From positions 4,154,001 to 4,218,000 of the forward strand of contig JADJXK010000002.1 of assembly GCA_016710325.1 (NCBI GenBank): DNA of 64,000 nucleotides. The letters run 5' to 3'. The position numbers and the translations under genes are program-made. The notes under the pieces are model-generated. The model was not told where the DNA came from. It was given only the letters and a program-made list of their open reading frames with translations, and did no database searches. How positions within the stretch are numbered: position 1 is the first letter of the stretch; each line of letters starts with the position of its first letter. This document shows, piece by piece, positions 7,503-15,617 of this stretch. The DNA is from Candidatus Leptofilum proximum (GTDB lineage: Bacteria > Chloroflexota > Anaerolineae > Promineifilales > Promineifilaceae).

Positions 7503-8812
7503 AGTAACAGAACCAACAATGTCAGCTCTGATAGCAATTGTAACCAACTTGCCCATTGGCACCAATCTCGCCATGCTCCATTTTTTGTGGATGTTGGTCA
7601 GCGGTTCCTTGCTAACGCATCGAGGTGCTTTATTTCCAGCCTTGCAATCAACCGGGATTGGCGAAGAGGCGGTGCGACGCGCCTGGGCTGCCTTGCGCAG
7701 TGGGGTGTGGCAAATCAGTGAACTGATCGTCGAGTGGGATAAATACATGCAAGCCCGTCAATGGCAACCTTGTCGTTACGAAGGCTATTATGCGGTGGCC
7801 ATTGACACAACCCCCGTTCTGGCGGCCCAAACTGCAAGGGTTGGCTTCCAAGTATTATCACAGTGTGGCCGAGAAAGCGTTACCGGCGGTCATTTTGGGA
7901 CTGATTGCACGGGTGGGGCAGGTGAAAGGCAAACGCATCGCTTTGCCCAGCCACATGGTGCGGGTGAATCCGCAAGACCCTGGCGAAGCGGCGCTCAAGG
8001 AATCGTTGCTCAAGAAAGCGGCTCGTGTCCTGGATTTGCTGGAAATCCTGCTGGCCGACGCTGGCTTCAAGCTCAAAGATGTCCACCAGGCCAAAGTGGC
8101 CCGTTACCTGGTCCGCTTGGCCAAAAATGGCACGGCCCGCCGTAACTACATCGCCTACACCCCAGAGCAAAGAGGCGTCAAGCCATCTTACGGTCGCCGC
8201 GTCCGGCCACGGGTGCGAAGCTACAAGGGACGGGAAATCGCCGCGACCCCAGCCGATGCGACCGTCACCTGGCAATTGGCAACAGGCGAGGCGATAACCG
8301 CTAACGTCTGGTATGACCTGGTGCGCCCTGACGTTCAACCCAGCCCAGAGGCCGACTTGTTTGATATCTATGCCATCAGCGACCCCCGCTATAAGGACCC
8401 TCTTTTGGTGGGCACCAATGTCAAACTGCAAGCGCCGACGGTTCATGCCCTTTACACCGACCGCTGGCCGATTGAGCAATTGCCGCTGGCGGGCAAGCAA
8501 ATGGTAGGGGCTCATCGCCAGTTTGTCTTTGCTCAGGAAACTTGTCAACGCTTACCAGAGTTGGTGCTCTTGGCCGGTTCCATTCTGACGGGATTGGCAG
8601 CCTTGCATCCAACCATCCCAACTGGGTTCTGGGATAGAAATCCCCAACCAACCCCAGGCCGCTTCCGTCGGGCTTTGGCCGGTCTGCCTTTTCCGCAAAG
8701 TTACCCTTTACCAGGGCGACTTCGCCAAAAACCAGCTGTCACGGACCATTTGCCCAAAGGAATTGCCGCCCACCGCAGACAAAAACAAACAGCGGTGGCT
8801 GTTTTGACTTAG
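7495..8812 (+). pseudogene. DDE transposase with a one-base frameshift
   Basis: The first part, from ATG 7495 (AAGGAAA site upstream), reads through YYAVAIDTT, carrying a probable first catalytic Asp. Similarity then continues one frame over (PFWRPKLQGLASKYYHSVAEKALP) to the stop at 8812. The frames join at a run of five C at 7811-7815; removing one C restores a single protein of about 438 residues. Later motifs are YAISDPRYKDPLL (possible second Asp) and YTDRWPIEQLPLAGKQ (probable Glu). The change may be a true inactivating indel, a sequencing error in a homopolymer, or a programmed +1 shift on CCC-C. Host-like base composition. Confidence 0.85.
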
Positions 8813-8836
8813 CTTTTGGTCTTTTTTGTCACATTT

Positions 8837-9149
8837 TTAAGGTTCTGTCATTGGCAAAAGATTTGCCAACGAATTTTAATTTTTCAATGAAGTCTTTTTA
8901 TGTTAATTCTTTAGCGGAAACTAGAGATTCACCATTAACCATTCATTCGTTTGTTACTCAAATTCGTTGTTGTCCCCTAACCGTTGAACATAAACACCCA
9001 AACTGGCACAAAAGGTTAACCGTGCTGGGAGCAGGCAGCAAACTGCTGATTTTGTAGTTCTTTTATAGCTGTTTCCCAGTGCGACGTTAGAAATGTTTGG
9101 TACCCTTTGCCAAACATTCAGTCACATCACACTATCAATCTAGTCGGCA
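8837..9149. other. Spacer between insertion sequence and sigma-like gene
   Basis: No convincing gene. TTGGCAAA-AGA-TTTGCCAA (8851-8869) is a perfect hairpin just outside the insertion sequence, followed by a T-rich stretch. AATGTTTGG (9092-9100) and CCAAACATT (9110-9118) form a second inverted repeat 30 bases before the sigma-like start codon. A segment near 8947 (TCGTTTGTTACTCAAATT) resembles one near 11168 downstream of the partial sigma-like copy. Confidence 0.5.
9092..9118. promoter_or_regulatory. Inverted repeat upstream of sigma-like gene
   Basis: AATGTTTGG and CCAAACATT are perfect 9-base arms with a 9-base spacer, ending 32 bases before the ATG at 9150. It could be an operator or a leader hairpin; there is no other evidence. 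Confidence 0.35.
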
Positions 9150-9836
9150 ATGAACTCACAACAAACTCTCATTGGTGCCAGTTTATCTGAATTAATTTCC
9201 GGTTGCTGCCAGGAGCAAAACCAGCTAACCTCAGCCCAGGGCAGATGTTTTGAACTATTTCGCCGGGCCATAGAGCAGGGAGACGACATGGCCTGGTTTG
9301 CTGTTGTGAAGCAGTTTCGCCCCCTGTTTGTGCGCTGGGTGTACGAATCCGTTCACGGAGCCCTGGATCATTTTGTGGTAGAAGATTTGCTCCAGACGGC
9401 CCTGGAGCGATTCTGGTGTGCCCTGGCCGCTTCTCCCGTCCCGCTGGCCGACCGCTTTGCTTGTACCGGCGCCCTGCTGAAGTACATGAAGCAGTGCATT
9501 CGGAGCGCCTGCCGCGAATGGCAGCGCGGTGAAATGCGGGCCCACCGCCTGCACCAGCGCCTGGCAGCCGATGCCCCACCCACGCCAGAACCACGGCCGT
9601 TAGAGCAGCTGTGGACGCAAAAAGCGGAGGCGGTGCAGCGAGAAGATTTACGCCGCTGGCTGCAAGAGCAGTGCCAGGACGAAGCCGAAATGATGGTTTA
9701 CCATCTGTCGTTTGAAGAGGAGCTGAAGCCAGGCCAGATTGTGACCCGCCACCCGGATCACTTCCCCGATGTGCAGGACGTTTACCGCATCAAGCTGCGG
9801 CTGTACCGGCGCATTCAGCGTGCTCTGTGTGAATAA
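9150..9836 (+). CDS. Sigma-70-like factor or sigma-derived regulatory protein
   Basis: 228 residues. Residues about 35-125 read like a sigma region 2 (CFELFRRAIEQGDDMAWFAVVKQFRPLFVRWV, then HFVVEDLLQTALERFWCALA and LLKYMKQCIRSACREWQRGEMR). The C-terminal third (DEAEMMVYHLSFEEELKPGQIVTRHPDHFPDVQDVYRIKLRLYRRIQRAL) sits where region 4 would be and contains a helix-turn-helix-like stretch. The match is distant, so it may be an ECF-like sigma factor or a domesticated relative. No Shine-Dalgarno is visible before the ATG. Bases 9504-9820 are duplicated at 10757-11073. No anti-sigma gene is seen. Confidence 0.6.
   Translation: MNSQQTLIGASLSELISGCCQEQNQLTSAQGRCFELFRRAIEQGDDMAWFAVVKQFRPLFVRWVYESVHGALDHFVVEDLLQTALERFWCALAASPVPLADRFACTGALLKYMKQCIRSACREWQRGEMRAHRLHQRLAADAPPTPEPRPLEQLWTQKAEAVQREDLRRWLQEQCQDEAEMMVYHLSFEEELKPGQIVTRHPDHFPDVQDVYRIKLRLYRRIQRALCE
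9504..9820 (+). repeat. 317-bp direct repeat, copy 1
   Basis: Covers the C-terminal half of the sigma-like gene. Copy 2 is at 10757-11073 in the same orientation; the two differ at scattered positions only, and the protein readings are nearly identical from CREWQRGE to YRRIQR. Confidence 0.9.
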
Positions 9837-9882
9837 GCTCCAATAAACGGCCAGACTGCATCCCACCCACAGAAAGAATTAA

Positions 9883-10458
9883 CTATTGCAACCAACCAGC
9901 AATATCTTCCCAAAGCTCCGGCCTTTCCAACAGCTCGGCAAACTGCGTTACCCAATCTTGAATCCGCGCCCGATCCAGGTGAGGATGATTGCCAATAATG
10001 CCCTGGATATCCAGCAAATCCTTGGGACGATGCGCAATGGCCTTCATGATAATTAAATCTTCTGGCGTTGGCAGATGAATTTTCAAGGCCTGGTCAATTT
10101 CGTAAACCTGGCTTCTGGCAACCATTTCCTGTTCAAAGGGGAGAATGCCGAGCGAAATATCAATATCTGTTTGTGAAGCAGTGTGGCGTAACAACAATAC
10201 CCGATTTCGTCTGGCAAAATCGTCTGCCTGGGCAATGCGCGGTTCAATCCCTTCTGACTTGGCCACCTCTAAAAAATGGGGGATTTCGTCAATAGAGAGC
10301 AATACCATGGCGTCGAGATCTTCCGTAAAGCGCGCCTGCCCCAAAAGGCTCACGGCAATGCCGCCAATGATGACGCCTTGATTATCAAATTGGGACAATA
10401 ATCGTTCCAGGGATTCGAGTGGATCGTGGAAAAAATCTTGAGGGTCAATTGGTGTCAT
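9883..10458 (-). CDS. Nucleotidyltransferase-fold protein (possible toxin of a two-gene cassette)
   Basis: 191 residues. VIIGGIAVSLLGQARFTEDLDAMV (about 29-52) holds the nucleotidyltransferase signature: a GG pair followed by Asp-x-Asp (Asp47, Asp49), the usual metal ligands. TDIDISLGILPFE supplies a probable third Asp, and LPTPEDLIIMKAIAHRPKDLLDIQGI is the conserved helix typical of DUF6036/AbiEii-like domains. Such proteins modify tRNA or proteins and often act as toxins. The ATG at 10456-10458 overlaps the end of the upstream small gene by 14 bases, so the two are coupled. Target unknown. Confidence 0.78.
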   Translation of the reverse strand: MTPIDPQDFFHDPLESLERLLSQFDNQGVIIGGIAVSLLGQARFTEDLDAMVLLSIDEIPHFLEVAKSEGIEPRIAQADDFARRNRVLLLRHTASQTDIDISLGILPFEQEMVARSQVYEIDQALKIHLPTPEDLIIMKAIAHRPKDLLDIQGIIGNHPHLDRARIQDWVTQFAELLERPELWEDIAGWLQ

Positions 10459-10666
10459 GGTTTGCTTTTAGCCTGGCCCATAACAAGAAAAGCGACATCT
10501 CCCCCTCATCGCTTTTCCGCGTGATGCCCAGGCGCACCGCACGGCCCTTAATTGCATTGAGCTGCCGCCAGTTTTCAGCTACGGAGCGCGATTGTTGTGT
10601 CTGCTGCTCTATTTCGGCGACAGCTTCCCAACGCCGAACGTATGCTTTAGCCTCTGATGCATCCAT
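10445..10666 (-). CDS. Small partner protein of the nucleotidyltransferase (antitoxin-like)
   Basis: 73 residues from MDASEAKAYVRRWEAVAE (ATG at 10664-10666). A 15-residue longer start at 10711 is possible but would place the -10-like TATACT inside the gene. The protein is helical and highly charged, with QQTQQSRSVAENWRQLNAIKGRAVRLGI in the middle, and no named domain is recognised. It precedes and overlaps the nucleotidyltransferase, the typical place for an antitoxin or substrate-specificity partner. The pair is inserted, on the opposite strand, between the two copies of the sigma-like repeat. Confidence 0.65.
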   Translation of the reverse strand: MDASEAKAYVRRWEAVAEIEQQTQQSRSVAENWRQLNAIKGRAVRLGITRKSDEGEMSLFLLWARLKANHDTN

Positions 10667-10672
10667 GACCAA

Positions 10673-10678
10673 AGTATA
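10673..10678 (-). promoter_or_regulatory. Candidate -10 box close to the small partner gene
   Basis: TATACT on the minus strand ends 6 bases before the ATG at 10664-10666, which would give a leaderless or nearly leaderless transcript. No good -35 box was found. Confidence 0.3.
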
Positions 10679-10726
10679 ACATAAACTGAGGCTGAAACGG
10701 CCGTTTGCCATTAATAAGGGGAAACG

Positions 10727-11095
10727 GTGAAGGTTTCACAAGCTGAAACCAACCCATGCGCCTGCCGCGAATGGCAGCGCGGCGAGATACGGGCACATCG
10801 CCTGCACCAGCGCCTGGCAGCCGATGCCCCACCCACACCCGAACCACGGCCGTTAGAGCAGCTGTGGACGCAAAAAGCGGCGGCGGTGGAGCGAGAAAAT
10901 TTACGCCGCTGGTTGCAAGAGCAGTGCCAGGACGAAGCCGAAAAGATGGTTTACCAGCTGTCGTTTGAAGAGGAGCTGAAGCCGGGCCAGATTGTGACCC
11001 GCCTCCCGGACCACTTCCCCGATGTGCAGGACGTTTACCGCATCAAGCTGCGGCTGTACCGGCGCATTCAGCGGAGTTTTGGGTGGGGGGAGTAA
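10727..11095 (+). pseudogene. Truncated copy of the sigma-like gene
   Basis: 122 codons. From codon 11 on (CREWQRGEIRAHRLHQRLAA) it matches the C-terminal half of the protein at 9150-9836 almost residue for residue, while the first ten residues (MKVSQAETNP) are unrelated junction sequence. The region-2-like half that would bind core polymerase is missing, so it is most probably a remnant. It stays open to its stop codon and keeps 317 bp of close similarity, so the duplication is either recent or under some selection. Final residues (SFGWGE) differ from copy 1. Confidence 0.75.
10757..11073 (+). repeat. 317-bp direct repeat, copy 2
   Basis: Second copy of 9504-9820, same orientation, about 940 bp apart. 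Confidence 0.9.
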
Positions 11096-11306
11096 CGGCC
11101 GTGCCCCCAACACCAGCCAGGTACGACCGTTTCGGACATTAACAATTTCCAATGACAGCAGTCCTTTCGTTTGTTACTTAAATTTACTGTCGTCTTTGCC
11201 ATTTGCCCTACAACAGTTAAGACAAGGAGCATGGCGATGATGCCAGGCCCCAAAGTTTTAGAAGAACTGCCCAAAGCAAGGGGGGAGTTGGAGTTTCAAT
11301 CATAAA

Positions 11307-11933
11307 TCAGTCAAATTGAAAGCTTTCAACTATAGTTTGCAAAATTGGATCGATATCATCGGAGTCTCTAATAGCAAGAGTTTGAGCAACAATTATTGCA
11401 CTTTCTTTTTCCCCCTCAACAAACTTGACTGCACTTTGTATTACCCAGATTCCCAAACCCGGCTGATTATTGATAATATCGATGTTCATAATAATCATAT
11501 TGGTTTGATTTAGGTCGTTTGAATCATCTTTTATGTCATATTTCAACACCTTAACATTATCTTCACCCCATTCCGTTTTAATAGCATTAAGGTACATGTC
11601 CAAAACATGCGCTTCTCTGAAATTAAGTGAGGCATTGGGAAAAGTTTCAACAGTCACTTTCCAAATTTCTTGATCCCTGCGGCCTAATTCGACTAAAATG
11701 CAATGTACATCATCTTCCTGCCCGATAAAGATTATGTCGGAACAAGGTTTATTAAAACCCTCTTCTTTCCTTATGTCAAATTCGTTAGGGTACTGAAAAG
11801 AAATATTTAAATCAGAATTCTTATATCTTTCTGCCCCATGATTAGAATTGCAGGCGATTAGCCAAGAAAGTAACAAAAAAAGTATGGCTGTTCGCAATTT
11901 TCCGAATAGCAACTCGTTAGTCATTGTGTTCAT
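11307..11933 (-). CDS. Lipoprotein following the orphan RHS tip (possible immunity protein)
   Basis: 208 residues. The N-terminal hydrophobic stretch ends in LIAC, a lipobox, so the protein is predicted to be lipid-anchored. The mature part (YKNSDLNISFQYPNEFDIRKEE ... PILQTIVESFQFD) has the look of a PsbP/DUF1795-like alpha/beta fold but is not firmly placed. The gene starts 38 bp after the orphan RHS tip on the same strand, has an AGGA site 7 bases before the ATG, and is clearly AT-richer than the housekeeping genes. Position and localisation fit a surface immunity protein against an RHS toxin; this is inference. Confidence 0.7.
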   Translation of the reverse strand: MNTMTNELLFGKLRTAILFLLLSWLIACNSNHGAERYKNSDLNISFQYPNEFDIRKEEGFNKPCSDIIFIGQEDDVHCILVELGRRDQEIWKVTVETFPNASLNFREAHVLDMYLNAIKTEWGEDNVKVLKYDIKDDSNDLNQTNMIIMNIDIINNQPGLGIWVIQSAVKFVEGEKESAIIVAQTLAIRDSDDIDPILQTIVESFQFD

Positions 11934-11970
11934 ATATTAATCCTGCCAATTCTTACGAAAAATAGTGAAC

Positions 11971-12828
11971 CTACTGGCATGAATATGAATCTCCGTTCCA
12001 AACGCACTCAACATCGATCTGTGGTTTAATATCAGCAGGGCCAAAGTATCGCAAATTGACACTGGTTACATTAGCTTGCTCGCCCATACTGAAACGAGTG
12101 ATGCGGGTAGTATGAATGATAGTAGAGTGCCCCATATACGAAAATATTTGGTCCCCCTCTTGTAAATTTCTCGGATTTAACGCCCATTCACCGCCGTTAA
12201 TTGCTCCCCTAACTACACCAGCGCATGTAGGCCCAGGACCACCAAGTACTGAACATAAACCGTTTGCACCCAAGGTGGCACCCCCCTTCACTACACCGGG
12301 AAGGTATTGAGCATCTTCTGTTATTTCACTAAAAGTAGATATTCTATAAAGGATGTTCAAAAGTGTGCCATCTTCATTGTACTGAATTAACCCTCCCCAA
12401 ATTTTTCCATCCTTCTTATTAAACAGCTCATTTAAAGACACATCATAAAGGTCACTTCCAGCATAGGTTGTAGAATATCCACCATCGGAATAACCAAAGT
12501 TAATTCCTCCCAAGAAGTATTTCCCTTCTCCATCGAAAACGTAATATCCTCCGTTTGTTAATAATACATCACCAGCTTGGGCTTGAATCAACATATCCCA
12601 CCAGTCAACGTCCTGTTTCCATGTTTCCATAGTATTATAGACGCACTCTAGATCAGAATAACACACGTCATTATAGATATGTCCCCAAATTGCGTCTTCA
12701 CTAAAGTTGCCGGTCGGATCCACAAGATTTAACGGGGAATTAAGCACATAAGCATATCTATTAAATGATTGTGGATTAGAGTGGTCTGGTACAATTGTAT
12801 CTGCACTCGCAAAGCGGGCTATGCCAGA
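11971..12828 (-). pseudogene. Orphan C-terminal tip of an RHS/YD-repeat toxin
   Basis: The reading frame opens after a TGA at 12829-12831 and starts with the end of an RHS core (ARFASADTIVPDHSNPQSFNRYAYVLNSPLNLVDPTG), the same signature as residues about 2595-2633 of the giant RHS protein at 17070-25667. There is no start codon or ribosome site at this point; the first ATG-like start is at 12747. About 245 residues of variable tip follow. The tip contains GDVLLTNGGYYVFDGEGKYF, Cys-rich GLCSVLGGPGPTCAG and LQEGDQIFSYMGHSTIIHTTRI. The last resembles the GD-x-HS-type motif of NlpC/P60 or related cysteine peptidases, but weakly. It is a displaced toxin cassette without its delivery body. Confidence 0.8.
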
Positions 12829-12876
12829 TCACTTATCTTAACCACCCAATTCCATCTCTTGGGTGAAAACAGATGA

Positions 12877-12930
12877 CCTCCTAAGAGTAGAATGGTTTCT
12901 GTCACAAAACTATCTCTACTCATTAGGAGG
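12877..12930. repeat. Inverted repeat upstream of the recombinase pair
   Basis: CCTCCTAAGAGTAG (12877-12890) is complementary, with one extra base, to CTACTCATTAGGAGG (12916-12930). The right arm contains the ribosome site of the first recombinase. It could be a recombination core site, an attenuator or a translation-control hairpin. Confidence 0.5.
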
Positions 12931-12936
12931 CACAAA

Positions 12937-13809
12937 ATGATTGATGAAATCACCTGCTTTGTCAACTGGTTGCGCCGCCGCAACCCCCAGGCCCGTACCT
13001 GGCGCGATTATGGCTATGACCTGAACCAGTTCGTGGCCATCGTGGGCGACAAACCTCCGACCGCTGTCACCCTGCAAGATATCGACAACTTCATCACTGC
13101 CCAGGCCGCGCGTGGCCTCAAACCGGCCACCATCAACCGGCATTTGGCAGCCGTCATGTCGCTCTACACCTTCCTGGCCGATGAACACCCTGACCTGGTT
13201 TGTCCGGTGCTGCCTCATCGCCACACCCTGCGAGAACCACAGCGGCTGCCCCGGCCAGCGCCGGAGGCGGATTTGCAGCGTTTCTTTGCCGTTATGGCGG
13301 ATGCACGCGACCAGGCCATGTTCTTGCTCATGCTGCGCTGTGGGTTACGTATCGCTGAAGTTGCCGGTCTGCGTTTATCGGACCTGTACCTGGCTGAATC
13401 ACCGCCGCGCTTGCGGGTGAGCGGCAAGAACAGCAAGGAACGGGTTGTGTACCTCTCAGACCAGGCGCGGCAGGCAGTGCAAACCTATCTGGCCGAACGG
13501 CCGTCCACCACCAGCGACTTTCTCTTCCTCAGCTATCAACTGGCTGGCCTCTCCACCACCGCTATTCACAAACGACTGATGCGCTACCGGACCGCTGCCG
13601 GTATCCACCTGACGGCCCACCAACTGCGCCACTCCTTCGCCAATGACCTCGTCTCCGCCGACGTGCCGGTGACCACCATCCAGAACTTGATGGGTCACGC
13701 CTGGCTGGTTTCTACCCAAACCTACATTGCCGCCAATGACCGGAAGGTGCAGGCAGATTTCTACACCGCCGCCCAGCAGTTGGCTGGCTGGCAGGTCGAG
13801 GCAGGCTAG
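12937..13809 (+). CDS. Tyrosine recombinase (XerC/D-like), first of a tandem pair
   Basis: 290 residues from the ATG at 12937, which has TAGGAGG 6 bases upstream. The SAM-like N-terminal domain (about 1-90) is followed by the catalytic domain with all expected residues: Arg138 (CGLRIAEVAGL), Lys164 (SGKNSKERVV), His228 and Arg231 (HQLRHSF), His254 (LMGHAWL) and Tyr263 (TQTYIAAND). It should be an active DNA-strand exchange enzyme. The stop codon at 13807-13809 is 9 bp before the ATG of the second recombinase, so the two form an operon, oriented against the RHS genes on both sides. Confidence 0.93.
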   Translation: MIDEITCFVNWLRRRNPQARTWRDYGYDLNQFVAIVGDKPPTAVTLQDIDNFITAQAARGLKPATINRHLAAVMSLYTFLADEHPDLVCPVLPHRHTLREPQRLPRPAPEADLQRFFAVMADARDQAMFLLMLRCGLRIAEVAGLRLSDLYLAESPPRLRVSGKNSKERVVYLSDQARQAVQTYLAERPSTTSDFLFLSYQLAGLSTTAIHKRLMRYRTAAGIHLTAHQLRHSFANDLVSADVPVTTIQNLMGHAWLVSTQTYIAANDRKVQADFYTAAQQLAGWQVEAG

Positions 13810-13818
13810 GTGGGCATC

Positions 13819-15435
13819 ATGAACAAACAAATAAGCCTCACTTCCGCTGCCGAATGGTACACGGCCGTCTTGAAAAACGGCCGTAAAGGGAAACTGCCAC
13901 CCGGCTATCCCCAACCCCAGCTACCGGCTGCCTGGCCGGAAGAAAATGTGGCTCTGTTCGAGCGTTACCTGGCCTGGCTCATTGACGACGGTGCGGGGCA
14001 TACCTGCATCAAGCAGCATTACCTGCCCATGGCCGGGCACGTCCTCGGCTACCATCTCCAGCCGCACGAACACCTTAATTTGGAGAGCGACCTGGAACGC
14101 ACCCTGGATTTGCTTCGCGCCAAACAGGTCGGTGCAGGCTGGCTCATCATGGGACAGCACGCCTTAACCCGCTTTTGCCGCTTCATGCAGACAGAGCGAG
14201 GATTCACACCCCAGCTGGTGACCTTCAAGCAGGCCAATGTGGCCCACTATCATGACGGCTTGCCCGCCTGGTTGGTCGAGCAGCTCACTCAGTTGCAGCA
14301 CATTCGCCAGGCCAACTGGCGACCCGCTCGTCTCAACGAGGCCATCTTGCGCTTTTGGAGCGTGCATACCCGGCTGTGGCGCTGGCTTTTTGCCCATGAA
14401 AACATCCAGGCTATGGCTGACATTAAACGCGCCCATCTGTTTGCCTACATCGATGAACGGTTGGACGCAGGTTACACGGCCAAGAGTGTCAACCAGGAGT
14501 TACGCGCCTTTCAGGCTACCCTTCACTTCTTGCAAGAGCGGGATTTTGCCGTGCCCCGCGCCTTGCTGCGCTTGCCGGGGTTGAAGGAGCCGGACAGCCT
14601 GCCCCGTTTCCTGACCGATGAGCAGGTGAGACGGCTGCAAGCCGACTTCGAGCAGCGGGTGCAGCAGGCCGACAGCGCCACGCAGCGGCGCAATGTGTTG
14701 TTGGATAGGGCTGCTTTTTACCTGCTGTGGCAGGGCGGCTTGCGCCTGGGTGAAGTGGAGGAGCTGCGGTTAGACGACTTGAACCTGGCCCAAAAACAGC
14801 TCCTCATCCGCCAGGGCAAGGGGCGCAAAGACCGGGCGGTGTATCTGACGGACCGGGCCATCGCTGCCTTGCAGGCGTACCTGGTGGTGCGGGGCAGTGG
14901 GGCAGCGGAGCACCTGTTTCTCTACCGGCACAAGCCGGTGAGCAAAGATTTCCTTCGCGGCCGCATCAAGGCGGCGGGTGTGCGAGCCAGGGTGAAGGTG
15001 ACGCCGCACCAGCTGCGCCACACCTATGCCACCCAGCTGGTCAATGCGGGCTGCAAAATCACCACGATTCAGGCGCTGTTGGGACATCAGCATCTCAACA
15101 CCACCCTGACCTATGCTCGCGTCCATGACCGCACGGTAGCTGAAGATTATTTTGCGGCCATGGCCGTGGTGGAGAAGCGGTTGGCCGACCATCTGCCGCC
15201 ACCACAGCAGGATGTGACTCGTCTCCCAACCTTGAATGGCACGACAATCCACTTGTTGACCCTGGTGGACAACCTGAACCAGGAACCCTTAACGGAAAGC
15301 CAGCAGGCGTTGGTAACGGCATTGCAACAGCAGCTGACAGCTTTGCTGGCACCGGCTAATGGAGCAGCCAGGGAGATGAGCCATTTTGTTAACGAGCCAG
15401 TGGCATTGACCAGGCAACCCGTAGCCTTGCCCTGA
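13819..15435 (+). CDS. Large tyrosine recombinase, second of a tandem pair
   Basis: 538 residues from the ATG at 13819, with AGGTGG upstream; a GTG at 13810 is possible. It is longer than XerC/D because of an N-terminal extension of about 200 residues that is not recognised. The catalytic domain is complete: Arg309 (GGLRLGEVEEL), Lys in RQGKGRKDRAVYL, His397 and Arg400 (HQLRHTY), His423 (LLGHQHL) and Tyr432 (TLTYARVHD). Tandem recombinases of unequal size occur in integrative elements where each partner cuts one strand pair. A C-terminal tail of about 80 residues is specific. Two ACGGCCGT octamers near its start suggest long residence in this genome. Confidence 0.92.
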   Translation: MNKQISLTSAAEWYTAVLKNGRKGKLPPGYPQPQLPAAWPEENVALFERYLAWLIDDGAGHTCIKQHYLPMAGHVLGYHLQPHEHLNLESDLERTLDLLRAKQVGAGWLIMGQHALTRFCRFMQTERGFTPQLVTFKQANVAHYHDGLPAWLVEQLTQLQHIRQANWRPARLNEAILRFWSVHTRLWRWLFAHENIQAMADIKRAHLFAYIDERLDAGYTAKSVNQELRAFQATLHFLQERDFAVPRALLRLPGLKEPDSLPRFLTDEQVRRLQADFEQRVQQADSATQRRNVLLDRAAFYLLWQGGLRLGEVEELRLDDLNLAQKQLLIRQGKGRKDRAVYLTDRAIAALQAYLVVRGSGAAEHLFLYRHKPVSKDFLRGRIKAAGVRARVKVTPHQLRHTYATQLVNAGCKITTIQALLGHQHLNTTLTYARVHDRTVAEDYFAAMAVVEKRLADHLPPPQQDVTRLPTLNGTTIHLLTLVDNLNQEPLTESQQALVTALQQQLTALLAPANGAAREMSHFVNEPVALTRQPVALP

Positions 15436-15471
15436 AACAAACCAGGGAGGGGGAGCCTAGCCTTTTCTTTG

Positions 15472-15505
15472 GTTCTTTCTTTTGGGCAATGCCAAAAGAA
15501 AGAAC
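15472..15505. repeat. 14-bp hairpin after the recombinase operon
   Basis: GTTCTTTCTTTTGG (15472-15485) pairs perfectly with CCAAAAGAAAGAAC (15492-15505), loop GCAATG. No long T-run follows on either strand, so a terminator role is uncertain. It separates the convergent recombinase and lipoprotein genes. Confidence 0.55.
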
Positions 15506-15617
15506 ATATGGTTGCTGAATGACAAGCCTGCGACGGACGAAGCAAGTGTCGCGGCCAGAGGCCGGGCCACAGCCTACCATGAAGACCTGCCCGGAGCAGG
15601 TAGGTGTGCAAAATCCA

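Larger units (their letters stand above)
7425..8836 (+). mobile_element. Insertion sequence, about 1.41 kb, with 16-17 bp terminal inverted repeats
   Basis: AAATGTGACAAAAAAGA at 7425-7441 and its complement TCTTTTTTGTCACATTT at 8820-8836 form the terminal inverted repeats. They enclose one transposase reading frame on the plus strand. No clear target-site duplication could be seen, since the flanks have drifted or the duplication is very short. The transposase has DDE-type features in the style of IS4-superfamily/ISNCY elements, but the IS family is not certain. Confidence 0.88.
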
